Assembly (NCBI RefSeq): GCF_900890425.1
Contig: NZ_CAAHFG010000003.1
Coordinates: forward strand, 1,054,001-1,118,000
Direction of reading: 5' to 3'
DNA from: Pontiella desulfatans
GTDB lineage: Bacteria > Verrucomicrobiota > Kiritimatiellia > Kiritimatiellales > Pontiellaceae
Length of the DNA: 64,000 bases
This document shows positions 8,118-17,537 of this stretch, piece by piece; the stretch's first letter is position 1, and each line of letters opens with the position of its first letter. The notes under the pieces were generated by a model. It was not told where the DNA came from. It made no database searches and saw only the letters and a list, made by a program, of their open reading frames with translations. Position numbers and translations under genes: made by a program.

Positions 8118-10298
8118 ATGAGGCTTAAGAATAAAACATACATAATGCTTTTGTCAGCGTTGATGCTGAGCTGCGCTGCTTCCGCTAAGCGCGCAGAAAA
8201 AACCGTACCGGATTTGACACCGGCTGAAATCACAGCAGCCCGTGAGAGCTTTAAGGGTGCCGTATACCTTGATCCTTCCAAGACTGCCGGTGAACGTGCA
8301 CGCGACCTGGTGGAACGTATGACGCTGGATGAGAAAATTGCTTATCTGGGCGGTACCGGCTTTGTGACCGACAAGGTGATTGGGCAAACGCAACCCTTAG
8401 CTCGCTTAGGGATTCCGAAGTTTAAAATGACGGATGCCACCCTCGGCAGTAAACTGACGAAGGATGCGATCCTTTTTCCTGCCTTTATCGGCCTTGCCGC
8501 TTCATTTAATTCGGAGCTGTCCTATGCGTACGGCAAGGCGGTGGCAGAGCAGTGCAAGGCTGGCGGTTACCGCATTCTGCTGGGGCCGGGGGTGAACCTC
8601 TATCGGGTTCCTAACTGCGGTCGCAACTTTGAATATCTGGGTGAAGACCCTTTCCTGACTTCGGAGCTGACGGTCCCGTACATCAAAGGCTGTCAGGATG
8701 CCGGTGTGCTGGCCACCGTAAAGCATCTCTCCGCTAATAATTCGGATTATATGCGTAAGTCCAGCAACTCGGTGATTGATGAACGGACATTACATGAAAT
8801 TTACTTCCCGCCCTTTGTTGCTGCCATTGAGAAGGCTGATGTAAAGGCGGTGATGACCGCCTACAATTTGCTGAACGGGGAGTGGGCGGCAGAGAGCCGC
8901 TGGTTGGTGACGGACATGTTGCGTAATTCCTGGGGCTTTGACGGGATGGTGATGACCGATTGGTGGTCTGTCTATAATACGGAAAAGCTGATTACTTCCG
9001 GTGTGGATATTGAGATGCCGGCGGCCAAGGTCCTGGCTGCTGACCAGGTTCGTGCGATGCTGAGCAATGGCGTAATTACCAAAGCCTATCTGGATGAACG
9101 TATTCAGTGCAGCCTGCGTCCCTGCATCGAAATGGAGCTGCTGGAGGTGGAACATAGACAGCCGGAGATGCGCCAAAAATGGCCGGAACATCAGCAGGTG
9201 GCTGAAACGATTGGCCGGGAAAGCCTGGTGTTGCTGAAAAACGAAAACAACCTGCTGCCACTCGATCGATCAAAAGTGAAAAATATTGTGCTCTACGGTG
9301 GAAATGCCGTTGAAACCGTGGCGACTGGTGGAGGGGCGGCTGGTTTTGATCCGGGTAAAAATTTTGTGACCTATGAACAGGCAATCAAAAAGGCGGCTGG
9401 AGAAAACGTTACGGTGAGTTACCTGCCGAAACTGAACAGGAAAAAACTGCAGGGCGCAGATGCTGTCGTGGTCTTCTTGACTATGGTTGAACATGAGGCC
9501 ATGGATCGTAATTTCGTGCTGGATGAAGACTCCCGCTATGCGTTGGCGCGGATTACAGAGGCTAATCGAAATGTAATTGCCGTGGTCTCTCTGGGCGGAG
9601 GGGTGGAGATGGCCTCCTGGGTCGATGATGTTGAGAGTCTGATTTATGCATGGTATCCGGGAACCTATGGAGCCACGGGGCTGGGGGAGATGCTCTTTGG
9701 CGACGTCAATCCATCCGGCAAGCTGCCGATCACTATTGAAAAGCGAGTGGAGGACACCCATTACCATGGCAATTATCTGGCCGAAGGAACCGTGCTTCCG
9801 CGCATGTTCCCGGGCTTTGGCTGGAAGGCACCGATTCATGATGTGAACTATGCCGAGGGCATCTTCACGGGCTATCGCTGGTATGACAGCAAGGCGATAG
9901 AGCCGTTGTTTCCGTTTGGTTTTGGACTCAGCTATACCCGCTTTGAAATCGCTGAACCGAAGCTTTCTTCCAGTACGCTAAAATCCGGGGAAACTCTGAC
10001 TGTTCAGGTGGAGGTGTCCAACTGTGGCGACCAGGAAGGGGCGGAAGTCGTGCAACTTTATGTGAGTGATCTGGAGGCCGGAGTGCCGCGTCCGGAAAAA
10101 GAGCTGAAGGGATTCCGGAAGGTGTCGCTTAAACCGGGAGAGAGCCGGGTTGTGACGCTGAAAGTGAACGAGCGTGACCTGGCCTTTTGGGATCCGGAAT
10201 CCAAGGGTTGGAAAACGGAACCAGGACGTTTTGAAATTCGGGTCGGCAGCTCGTCGCGTCATATAACCGGCACAGCCGCATTTGAGTATATTCGCTAA
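8118..10298 (+). CDS. GH3 family glycosidase (beta-glucosidase/xylosidase type) with fibronectin-III-like C-terminus
   Basis: A 726-residue secreted exo-glycosidase. The N-terminal signal peptide ends near ASA (residue 23). The (beta/alpha)8 domain covers roughly residues 55-340, with KHLSANNSD matching the substrate-binding KH motif and the nucleophile Asp281 in VMTDWWS. The alpha/beta sandwich domain follows from about residue 365, and a fibronectin-III-like domain (GEEVVQLYVSD-type strand and a PEKELKGFRKV motif) ends the protein. GH3 enzymes cleave terminal beta-linked sugars. Here it would act on oligosaccharides released by GH16 and desulfated by the neighbouring sulfatases. Which sugar it removes cannot be decided from sequence. 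It lies 11 bases before the next sulfatase. Confidence 0.9.
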   Translation: MRLKNKTYIMLLSALMLSCAASAKRAEKTVPDLTPAEITAARESFKGAVYLDPSKTAGERARDLVERMTLDEKIAYLGGTGFVTDKVIGQTQPLARLGIPKFKMTDATLGSKLTKDAILFPAFIGLAASFNSELSYAYGKAVAEQCKAGGYRILLGPGVNLYRVPNCGRNFEYLGEDPFLTSELTVPYIKGCQDAGVLATVKHLSANNSDYMRKSSNSVIDERTLHEIYFPPFVAAIEKADVKAVMTAYNLLNGEWAAESRWLVTDMLRNSWGFDGMVMTDWWSVYNTEKLITSGVDIEMPAAKVLAADQVRAMLSNGVITKAYLDERIQCSLRPCIEMELLEVEHRQPEMRQKWPEHQQVAETIGRESLVLLKNENNLLPLDRSKVKNIVLYGGNAVETVATGGGAAGFDPGKNFVTYEQAIKKAAGENVTVSYLPKLNRKKLQGADAVVVFLTMVEHEAMDRNFVLDEDSRYALARITEANRNVIAVVSLGGGVEMASWVDDVESLIYAWYPGTYGATGLGEMLFGDVNPSGKLPITIEKRVEDTHYHGNYLAEGTVLPRMFPGFGWKAPIHDVNYAEGIFTGYRWYDSKAIEPLFPFGFGLSYTRFEIAEPKLSSSTLKSGETLTVQVEVSNCGDQEGAEVVQLYVSDLEAGVPRPEKELKGFRKVSLKPGESRVVTLKVNERDLAFWDPESKGWKTEPGRFEIRVGSSSRHITGTAAFEYIR

Positions 10299-10309
10299 AG
10301 GGGGGCTCT

Positions 10310-11722
10310 ATGATTGAAAAGAGCGTGTTTGCTGGATGGATTGCGGGCCTTTGCTGTGCCGCTTCCGTAGCGGAGCCGTTACCGAACTTTGTGGTGATTT
10401 TTACCGACGACCAGGGGTATCAGGATGTGGGTTGCTTTGGATCACCTGATATTCAGACACCAAATCTGGATCAGATGGCATCCGAAGGGATTCGCTTTAC
10501 CGATTTTTATGTCGGAGCATCCGTATGCACACCCTCGCGTGCGGCACTCTTAACCGGTCGTTATCCTGCTCGCTACGGCATGGAAAAAGGGGTTTTATTC
10601 CCGAAAGATAAAAAGGGCCTGCCCCCGGCGGAAAAGACCATTGCTGAGGTGTTGAATCAGAAGGACTACGCAACAGCCTGTATCGGAAAATGGCATCTCG
10701 GCCATCTGGATCGTTTTTTGCCGACCGCGCAGGGGTTTGATGAATATTACGGCATTCCCTACAGCAATGACATGTGGTTGGCACCCGAGCTGAAGGTGGC
10801 TGATTCGTTGACGCTGACGCACGGGATGACCCGGGAAAAGATGGAGCAACTGCGGGGTGACCGCAAGGGCGGCAAACAGATGGTGCCCCTGATGCGCGAT
10901 AACCGTGTCGTAGAATTTCCGGCTGAGCAGACCACGTTGACCCGTCGATACACTGAGGAGGCTGTACGCTTTATCGAGGCAAACCGAAATAAGCCCTTTT
11001 TCCTCTATATGACGCCGGCGATGCCGCATGTTCCGCTCTTTGCCTCTGAGACCTTTAAGGGACGCAGCAAGGCCGGGCTTTACGGGGATACGATTGAAGA
11101 GATTGATTGGGCCGTCGGTGAGGTGCTGAACTGTCTCAAGCGAAACGGGCTGGATGAAAATACGTTTGTGGTGTTTACCTCAGACAACGGCCCATGGCTG
11201 AAGATGAATGAGTTTGGCGGCTGTGCATTGCCCTTGCGTAACGGTAAGAGCACGACCTATGAGGGAGGGATGCGCGTTCCCTGCATCATGAAAATGACCG
11301 GAACACTCCCGGTCGGCCGGACCTGTTCGGCACCGGTCTCTACACTGGACCTGCTGCCTACCTTTGCGGCTATGGCCGGTATCAACGTAGAGCATACGGT
11401 GGACGGGGTTGATATCCTGCCGCTGATGTGCGCGGATGAGCAGGATGATAGGGAACGGGAAGCATTTCTCTATTATAATAAGTCCGGTCAGATTTCCGCT
11501 GTTCGGATGGGCGATTGGAAGCTCATTTTCGACAATCCGGCCTCCGGGGACTCAGGGTGGAAGGCGTCGCGTAAGAAGGCCGGGAAAGGAATGAAGCCGG
11601 AACTCTACAACCTGCGGGAAGATATCGGTGAGCAAAACAACCTAGCGGCAGCTCACCCGGAACGTGTCGAAGCTATGTTGGCCCGGGCTCGTCAGGAAGA
11701 TCGTGACGTGCGCAGGAAGTGA
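10310..11722 (+). CDS. S1-family sulfatase, arylsulfatase A-like
   Basis: A 470-residue secreted sulfatase with signal peptide to about residue 21. The DD pair is at 33-34; the formylglycine signature CTPSR begins at Cys73 and continues as AALLTGRYP, the full classic pattern of arylsulfatase A-like enzymes. IGKWHLGH and FTSDNGPW complete the active-site segments. This is the most canonical sulfatase of the six and probably prefers accessible sulfate esters. It lies 11 bases after GH3, and its stop is nine bases before the ATG of the next sulfatase, so both are almost surely co-transcribed. Confidence 0.9.
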   Translation: MIEKSVFAGWIAGLCCAASVAEPLPNFVVIFTDDQGYQDVGCFGSPDIQTPNLDQMASEGIRFTDFYVGASVCTPSRAALLTGRYPARYGMEKGVLFPKDKKGLPPAEKTIAEVLNQKDYATACIGKWHLGHLDRFLPTAQGFDEYYGIPYSNDMWLAPELKVADSLTLTHGMTREKMEQLRGDRKGGKQMVPLMRDNRVVEFPAEQTTLTRRYTEEAVRFIEANRNKPFFLYMTPAMPHVPLFASETFKGRSKAGLYGDTIEEIDWAVGEVLNCLKRNGLDENTFVVFTSDNGPWLKMNEFGGCALPLRNGKSTTYEGGMRVPCIMKMTGTLPVGRTCSAPVSTLDLLPTFAAMAGINVEHTVDGVDILPLMCADEQDDREREAFLYYNKSGQISAVRMGDWKLIFDNPASGDSGWKASRKKAGKGMKPELYNLREDIGEQNNLAAAHPERVEAMLARARQEDRDVRRK

Positions 11723-11730
11723 GGATTGGT

Positions 11731-13323
11731 ATGAAGAGAACGTTTATAAAAGGATGGTTGATTGCCGGTAGCTTGGTCGCGAGTGCGGTGCAGGCCTCTC
11801 AACGCCCGAATATAATCTTTATTTTCAGTGATGACCATACGCGGCAGGCGATTGGGGCCTATGGCGGGCCGTTGGCCAAGCTCAACCCGACCCCGAACAT
11901 TGATCGGCTGTTTCATGAAGGTATGCGGTTTGATCATTTTTATGTGGAAAATTCGATCTGTGCTCCAAGCCGGGCCACATTGCTGACCGGGAAAATGAGC
12001 CATAAGCATGGAAAGATCGATAATTCCGGACCGTTCAACCACCGGCAGCAGACGTTCCCGAAATTGCTGCAGCAAGGGGGCTACCAGACGGCCATTTTCG
12101 GCAAAACTCATCTTGATGGTGACATCGAAGGTTTTGATCATTGGGAGGTGCTGCCCGGCCAGGGAAATTATTATCAGCCCGAGTTCATAACCTCGAGTGG
12201 TCGTATCGTGGAACAGGGGTATGTGGCTGATGTTATTACCCGCAAGTCGCTGGATTGGCTGAAGCAACGAGATGCAGATAAACCGTTCATGCTGATGATT
12301 CATCATAAGGGGACGCACCGGAACTGGTGTCCGGCCTTGCGTCATCTGAATGTATTTAAGGATGCTGATGTGCCACTGCCACAAAGCTTTAATGATGATT
12401 ATTGCACGCGCACAACGGCGGCGCATGATCAGACACTGTCGATTCGTGACAACATGAAGTTGGATAATGACTTGAAAGTGCTCACCGATACGATTCGCAG
12501 GCAGCGTCAGAAAAAATATTCCAAACGGAAAAATCTCCCGAGTGGTGACAGCGGTTCCTATTTCCGGATGACACCGGAGCAGCAGAAGGCCTGGGATGCG
12601 GCCTATGAACCGGAAAATCAGGCGTTCCTAGCCAACAAACCGAATGGCGAAGCCTTGGCCGAATGGAAGTATCGGCGTTACCTGAAAGATTACCTGCGAA
12701 CAGCCCTGAGTATTGATGAAAGTGTCGGGCAGGTACTCGATTATCTGAAGGCCAATGGTCTGGATGAAAACACAGTGGTCATGTATTCCTCGGACCAAGG
12801 CTTTTATCTCGGTGAACATGGATGGTTTGACAAGCGTTTTATGTATCAGGAATCGTTCAGCACTCCGATGCTGGCTCGCTGGCCGTCTAAGATTCGGGCC
12901 GGGACGGTAAATACAGACCTTTGCCAGAACATTGATTTTTCAGAAACCTTCCTCGACCTCGCCGGAGCGCAGATTCCTGAAGATATGCAGGGGCGAAGCC
13001 TGCTCCCTTTGTTCTCTGGAGAAACACCGAATGATTGGCGCTCTTCACTCTACTATCATTATTATGAATACCCCGGGCCACACAACGTCCGCCGACATGA
13101 AGGCATTTTCGATAAGCGATTTAAGCTGATCCGGTTCTACGGGAAGGATGTTCCGGGCGGTGAGGAGTGGGAATTCTATGACCTGAAGAACGATCCCGAT
13201 GAACTTCTGAACATGTACGGAAATCCGGAATGTCAGGAACGGGTTGTACTGTTGAAGCAGGAACTGAACAGGTTGAAGACTTCGTATCAGATCGGTGTGC
13301 CGCCACCACAGATAAACCAATAA
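11731..13323 (+). CDS. S1-family sulfatase
   Basis: A 530-residue secreted sulfatase, the last gene of the cluster. ATG 11731 is preferred over the GTG at 11719, since AGGAAGTGAGG precedes it and gives a signal peptide ending near QAS (residue 23). The DD pair is at 34-35 and the formylglycine signature CAPSR begins at Cys77, followed by ATLLTGKMSH. FGKTHLDG replaces the usual GKWHLG. A lysine/arginine-rich insertion near residues 253-271 (RRQRQKKYSKRKN) is not a common family feature. The motif SSDQGFYLGEHGW resembles sulfatases that act on polysaccharide chains. A terminator-like hairpin follows after the stop. Confidence 0.9.
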   Translation: MKRTFIKGWLIAGSLVASAVQASQRPNIIFIFSDDHTRQAIGAYGGPLAKLNPTPNIDRLFHEGMRFDHFYVENSICAPSRATLLTGKMSHKHGKIDNSGPFNHRQQTFPKLLQQGGYQTAIFGKTHLDGDIEGFDHWEVLPGQGNYYQPEFITSSGRIVEQGYVADVITRKSLDWLKQRDADKPFMLMIHHKGTHRNWCPALRHLNVFKDADVPLPQSFNDDYCTRTTAAHDQTLSIRDNMKLDNDLKVLTDTIRRQRQKKYSKRKNLPSGDSGSYFRMTPEQQKAWDAAYEPENQAFLANKPNGEALAEWKYRRYLKDYLRTALSIDESVGQVLDYLKANGLDENTVVMYSSDQGFYLGEHGWFDKRFMYQESFSTPMLARWPSKIRAGTVNTDLCQNIDFSETFLDLAGAQIPEDMQGRSLLPLFSGETPNDWRSSLYYHYYEYPGPHNVRRHEGIFDKRFKLIRFYGKDVPGGEEWEFYDLKNDPDELLNMYGNPECQERVVLLKQELNRLKTSYQIGVPPPQINQ

Positions 13324-13354
13324 GTTTTAGAGGCGTTCGGCAACAAAACCATTT

Positions 13355-13420
13355 CACGGAGGCTCGGGACTTGGGGTTTCTCCTCCTCTTTTCCTCAGGG
13401 CTCGATGCCTCCGTGTTTTT
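13355..13420 (+). terminator. Rho-independent terminator of the sulfatase cluster
   Basis: A nine-pair perfect stem (CACGGAGGC at 13355-13363 and GCCTCCGTG at 13407-13415) is followed directly by TTTTT at 13416-13420. The loop is long (43 bases) and can form inner G/C pairs. It lies 31 bases after the last sulfatase stop and marks the end of the polysaccharide cluster. Confidence 0.6.
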
Positions 13421-13806
13421 ACTTATTCACTTTTTTTTGATAAACAATCCCTTCGAAACATTTCAAAATTTTTACAAGGTGATTGGCGTTTGCCTCTATT
13501 ACTAGGGGAGCAACAGGACAACTTGCATATTTTAAAACACGGGGTGTATTTTTTGCAGCAGCAACGGATCTGGAGCAAGGTGGTGTATCCAAAATGCAGC
13601 TTCGGATTGTGATGCGGCAGGTTCACAAAGAAGCACGTTCGTTGAAAATTTCAACATAGTTTTCTCAGCCATTCGGTTGCACCTGAATCCTTCATGTTTC
13701 AGATGGTTATATCCTTCGGCAATCGGGCCTTTTAGCCCGTTTGAAAAATCATCTCTAAGTAAGGGGAAATGGTTTTCCCGGTCAACTTAGCCCGAAGGAT
13801 CCTGTC
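13421..13806. other. intergenic region at left side of integrated element
   Basis: No coding frame is convincing. It holds several small inverted repeats: GTTGAAAATTTCAAC at 13641-13655, a CGGGC/GCCCG hairpin near 13724-13739, and ATCCTTCGG (13711-13719) matching CCGAAGGAT (13792-13800) just before the primase-helicase start, whose ribosome-binding site GAAGGA lies in the second arm. The left boundary of the element should be here. I looked for a direct repeat shared with the DNA upstream of the integrase and found none by eye. Confidence 0.4.
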
Positions 13807-16020
13807 ATGTTTTATGCAATACCGAACCTCTCCTCGTCCCGCACCGTAGAATGCACGCCTTGGGAGACAACGACCACAGCACCACCCAAGGCCCGTTGGA
13901 ATAACCCGAGTGTGGAGCACACGTTCTACTCCGGCTATGAAGGTCTTGTTGCCGGGGCCCGGATCGATTCCAAAAACAACCCGGCGGTTATGCTCCATTG
14001 GATCGTTGCGGATTATGACGGTAACATTGACGAGCATATGCGCGATAGCGTCCTTGAGCGCTGCGTCGATTTCAGGCCGCAATACATCTGTCGCACGTTC
14101 TCCGGTGGAGCCCGTCTGCTCTGGAAACTCGAATTTCCGTTGCCGTTGCATAACAACGAGCTGTCCAAAAAGCTCATGCGGTACATCAGAAAGAAACTCC
14201 GGCTTTCAAAGCTGCTGGTTGGACTCGATGCCGAGGCCCTGGAAGATCCCTGTAAGTATTATGAGGCTGGTACCGACTGGGAAAAGTTGTCAGATGACGA
14301 AATCCCTTCCGCATTCATGATGCAGTGGGCCATTGAATCTACCCATAATTATGCCTGGCCCAAACTGGGGCCGGTCATTCCGATGGATGTGCTTGAGGAA
14401 GAGGTGCATCGTCAGTATCCCGGTCGCTGGAAGGGGCTGTTTGATTTTGGCGCACGTAGTACACGTTTTTGGGATCCCGATGCAGACAACGAGACCGCGG
14501 CCATCGTGCGCGAGTCGGGGATGCAGTGTTTCACCGGCGGGCAGGCCTTTGTTCCGTGGGCATCGATTCTGGGGAGAAAATTTGTCAAACAGTTCGTGGC
14601 TGACCGGATCGGGGGTAGCATTGCGTACATTTATTTTGATGGACGCGAGTGCTGGATGCAGCTTCCCGATGGCAACTGGGAATCCTATTGCAAATCCGAT
14701 ATGGCCATGATCCTCAAGGTCGACCGTGGCCTGCGCGGCAGTCCCGCTCGCGGGGAAAATTACAGCGAGGTGGAGCAGGCACTTACGCGTATTATGCAGC
14801 ACCAGCGCATCGCCTGCGCCGCTCCATTAGTTCACCGCCCCAAAGGCATCGTTATGATCGGTTCAGACCGAGTTCTCAACACCTCCACCATCAATGTCCT
14901 CCAACCCGCAGAGGTTGTAGCCGGGGGCGGTGTCCCCGGATCATCCGCACCGCAATGTACCGCCGGCGGCCCGCCGGCTACTGTAGCCGAGGGCCGTGAC
15001 CTCGGATCGCCCCCTAATGCCCCGGCCCTAACGCCCAGTGCCTGCCCTTATCCCTGGCTGCACAACTTCTTCACCGGCTTCTTCGACCCACCCGAACAGC
15101 TCGACTATTTCTACGCCTGGCTGCAGCGCTGGTATCAATCAGCGCTCGACGGCCGTATGCTCCCCGGGCAGGCATCCTTCTTTGCCGGAGTTCCAAACAC
15201 TGGAAAAACCCTGCTCTCCAATGTGATCCTGTCCCGCATCTTCGGCGGCCATATTGATGCCAGCTCATTCCTGTCCGGAGACGATAACTTCAATAGCCAT
15301 CTCTTCACCAGTGCCGTTTGGGCGGTCGACGATGTCGTACCGCTTACGGATAACAAGTCCCATCTGAAGTTCTCTGCCCTCATCAAGAAGATGGCCGCCA
15401 ATCGCACCTTTTCCGTGCGCGAGAAATACCGCGTCGACAAGTTGATCGAATGGAACGGCCGAGTGGTGGTGACGTGCAATACCGATCCCGAGTCGATCCG
15501 TATTCTGCCCGACGTCGACTTGTCCAATCGGGATAAAATCAATCTCTTCCGGGTTTCTGAACGCGACACCTTTACCTTCCCGCGCGATGTAGAATCGATC
15601 ATCGCTACAGAGTTGCCGTTCTTTCTTCGTTGGCTGCTCGACTGGCAACCACCGGACGAAGTCATCGGCGATACGCGGTACGGAGTGCGAACGTACTGCG
15701 AGGATTCCCTGTTCGAAGCGGCACGTCATTCATCCAGCGCCTATTCATTTCTTGAGGTCCTGCTCAAGTTTTTCGAGGGGCAGGTGGAGGACATCTGGGA
15801 AGGTTCCGCCACAGATCTTTTGACAGCGATGCTTAACGACACCGACGGCCTTGCCGGCATCGCTTCCAAATACACCACCCGCCAGGTAGGGCGGGAACTC
15901 TCTAAACTCTTTTCTCAGGGGTATCCGATCACACAGCGGCGGCATGAGTTCAAGCGAGTGTGGTGCATCGATATCAAGAACCTTATGAACGGAGGTGAAT
16001 CCAATGTTGTTCCATTCTAA
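13807..16020 (+). CDS. primase-SF3 helicase replication protein of an integrated element
   Basis: A 737-residue replication protein. The N-terminal third looks like an archaeo-eukaryotic-type primase: WIVADYDGN (residues 65-73, a D-x-D metal site) followed by RTFSGGARLLWKLE (96-109). The C-terminal third is a superfamily 3 helicase: Walker A GVPNTGKT at 461-468, Walker B AVWAVDDV at 503-510 and sensor motif VVVTCNTDP at 553-561. Such fusions initiate replication of satellites, phages and integrative plasmids. Between the domains (about residues 366-408) lies a Gly/Ala/Pro linker encoded by palindromic repeats. GAAGGA six bases before the ATG is a good ribosome-binding site. A probable iteron array follows the gene. 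Confidence 0.85.
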   Translation: MFYAIPNLSSSRTVECTPWETTTTAPPKARWNNPSVEHTFYSGYEGLVAGARIDSKNNPAVMLHWIVADYDGNIDEHMRDSVLERCVDFRPQYICRTFSGGARLLWKLEFPLPLHNNELSKKLMRYIRKKLRLSKLLVGLDAEALEDPCKYYEAGTDWEKLSDDEIPSAFMMQWAIESTHNYAWPKLGPVIPMDVLEEEVHRQYPGRWKGLFDFGARSTRFWDPDADNETAAIVRESGMQCFTGGQAFVPWASILGRKFVKQFVADRIGGSIAYIYFDGRECWMQLPDGNWESYCKSDMAMILKVDRGLRGSPARGENYSEVEQALTRIMQHQRIACAAPLVHRPKGIVMIGSDRVLNTSTINVLQPAEVVAGGGVPGSSAPQCTAGGPPATVAEGRDLGSPPNAPALTPSACPYPWLHNFFTGFFDPPEQLDYFYAWLQRWYQSALDGRMLPGQASFFAGVPNTGKTLLSNVILSRIFGGHIDASSFLSGDDNFNSHLFTSAVWAVDDVVPLTDNKSHLKFSALIKKMAANRTFSVREKYRVDKLIEWNGRVVVTCNTDPESIRILPDVDLSNRDKINLFRVSERDTFTFPRDVESIIATELPFFLRWLLDWQPPDEVIGDTRYGVRTYCEDSLFEAARHSSSAYSFLEVLLKFFEGQVEDIWEGSATDLLTAMLNDTDGLAGIASKYTTRQVGRELSKLFSQGYPITQRRHEFKRVWCIDIKNLMNGGESNVVPF
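14918..15008 (+). repeat. pair of REP-like palindromic repeats inside the primase-helicase gene
   Basis: Two direct copies of a 25-base palindromic unit, GTAGCCGRGGGC then SGTGWCCYCGGATC, lie at 14918-14942 and 14984-15008, exactly 66 bases apart. Each folds as a six-pair hairpin (CCGGGG/CCCCGG and CCGAGG/CCTCGG). A third GCCGGC/GCCGGC hairpin at 14962-14978 lies between them. The arrangement looks like an intergenic repeat module, yet it is in frame and encodes a Gly/Ala/Pro-rich interdomain linker. Confidence 0.7.
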
Positions 16021-16097
16021 TCATGAGGTAGGGCAGTATAGCCACGGCAGACGCTGTAGGTTTGGTTCCCGACCGGGCGAAGCATTACACCGTTCTA

Positions 16098-16352
16098 CTG
16101 ACGTCCTGACGTCTGACATCATGCTGAAAAAAGTCTCTGGAACTCCCAGATCAGCAGGTTCACGACGTCAGCGCGGCTTTCAGCCCCCCTCTATATATCT
16201 TTTTATATTAATAGTGATAATGTCAGGAATGTCAGAACGCCCTGTTTGCAGGGGTTTCCTGCCTGACATCATTCCTGACGTTTCGGTTTTCATGGTTTTA
16301 CGTCAGGCCGTGAGCCGCACCGCTCCCGCATTACGTCAGTTCCAGCTGACAT
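16098..16352. repeat. array of eleven CTGACRT sites: candidate iteron origin or operator field
   Basis: CTGACRT occurs in + orientation at 16098, 16106, 16113, 16263, 16275 and 16346, and in - orientation (AYGTCAG) at 16165, 16220, 16229, 16300 and 16333. The first three are tandem and the last two form an inverted pair around six bases. An AT-rich stretch (16191-16220) separates left and right groups. By rough calculation less than one copy is expected by chance in 255 bases. The layout, directly after a primase-helicase gene, is that of an iteron origin with an unwinding element. Binding sites for the small regulator at 16376 are the alternative. Confidence 0.65.
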
Positions 16353-16375
16353 AACATTCAACACAGGAGATCATC

Positions 16376-16687
16376 ATGAAATACACCGATACCCAAACCA
16401 CTGTTGGGTTATTATCCAGCGCCTGTTCCCCCATCCCGGCGGGGGCTCTCTTGCCCGCTGATCTGCTAACTGAATTGATCAAGGGAATATTCATGCTCGA
16501 TCCGGAGTTGCGGGATGTGGTCGGACTACGTTTTCTCGGCGCCACCTACCGTGAGATCGGAGAGCAACTCGGCATATCCACCCAGCTCGCCGAGATGCGA
16601 CATAAACGCGCACTACGCGATTGGCCAGCACTGCGACCCCTTTTCCCCGAGAAGATAGTTAAGCGTGCTCGACGTAAATCCCAATAA
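16376..16687 (+). CDS. small sigma-70 region-4-like helix-turn-helix protein
   Basis: A 103-residue protein with ribosome-binding site AGGAG ten bases before the ATG. Residues 40-85 (LDPELRDVVGLRFLGATY, then REIGEQLGISTQLAEMRHKR) match the sigma factor region 4 helix-turn-helix: the acidic LDPELRDVV helix, the GATYREIGEQLGIS turn and the RHKRAL recognition tail. There is no region 2, so it is not a complete sigma factor. It is probably a DNA-binding regulator or replication accessory of the element. It follows the CTGACRT array immediately, which suggests it binds these sites or is controlled by them. The C-terminus is Lys/Arg-rich. A truncated sigma factor is the alternative. Confidence 0.65.
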   Translation: MKYTDTQTTVGLLSSACSPIPAGALLPADLLTELIKGIFMLDPELRDVVGLRFLGATYREIGEQLGISTQLAEMRHKRALRDWPALRPLFPEKIVKRARRKSQ

Positions 16688-17537
16688 AATAGCAGCTATG
16701 CAGCAAACGCGCTCAGAACCTACTGCGCAGAACGCTGTCACGTTTCCAGCTTACCTATGCCGCAGCGCCAGGCGCCCTTTGCTCCTTCCGGTCCTCCAGG
16801 GCTGCGGAGCACGCACCTACGGTTTGCCGCCCCGCACCCCTTGCGGCCCGTCATCCACAAAGTTCACCTCGCGCTGCTTCGCGTTACCCCCCAAGCCCCC
16901 CGCAACGGGGGGGATGTGCTCCGCGCTTAGAGCCAAAGAAGAAATTGTTCATCCAGCTTCACTCGTCGACCCGTCCACTCCCAGCGCCGCCAAGTGGAGG
17001 GACGGGTTCCATCCCGTCCTTGGTTCGGTCGTTATAGTGGGGGATCTATGTTCCCGCGAAGGCGCTGTCCGTTTCCGGTCTCCTCAATCAGCCTCCTTCA
17101 CAAATTCTCCTTTGTCAGCGCTGTATCGGTGTCGGCTATTACCGCCACGGCGCACTTCAGCCGCCTTTGCGTTCCACTCACCGGGCAGCCAAGGCTATCG
17201 CCAGCCTGCCCAGCCTTCGCCCTCCGGGGAGTTCCACGCAAATTCGGCTCAAGCGCTTCAGCTGCACTCCGGAAGCCCGGCTGATCCGAACGGCTCAAGG
17301 CGTTCCGGTCGCACGCTCCCTTCTCGCCTTCAGCCGCCCGGGCCGTTCTTCCTCCGGGGGCCTACGGCCTACCCTGCGGGGCTTGGCGCCTTCGGCCGCA
17401 CCCCGTCGGCAGTTTCGCCGCTACGCTTAAGCAAAATTTGCCGGGCTGCTCCAGTCGGTCACGTTGCTCCCTCTCATTGTCCTGCGGCGGCGGACCCGCT
17501 CGCTTTCGGGCGCAGAATCCTTCGGACCACTCAAAGT

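Noticed and set aside
15995-16354. 119-residue frame overlapping the end of the primase-helicase and the CTGACRT array
   Set aside because: It lacks a ribosome-binding site, overlaps a real gene, and the repeated CTGACRT array determines its sequence. It looks like a chance frame.
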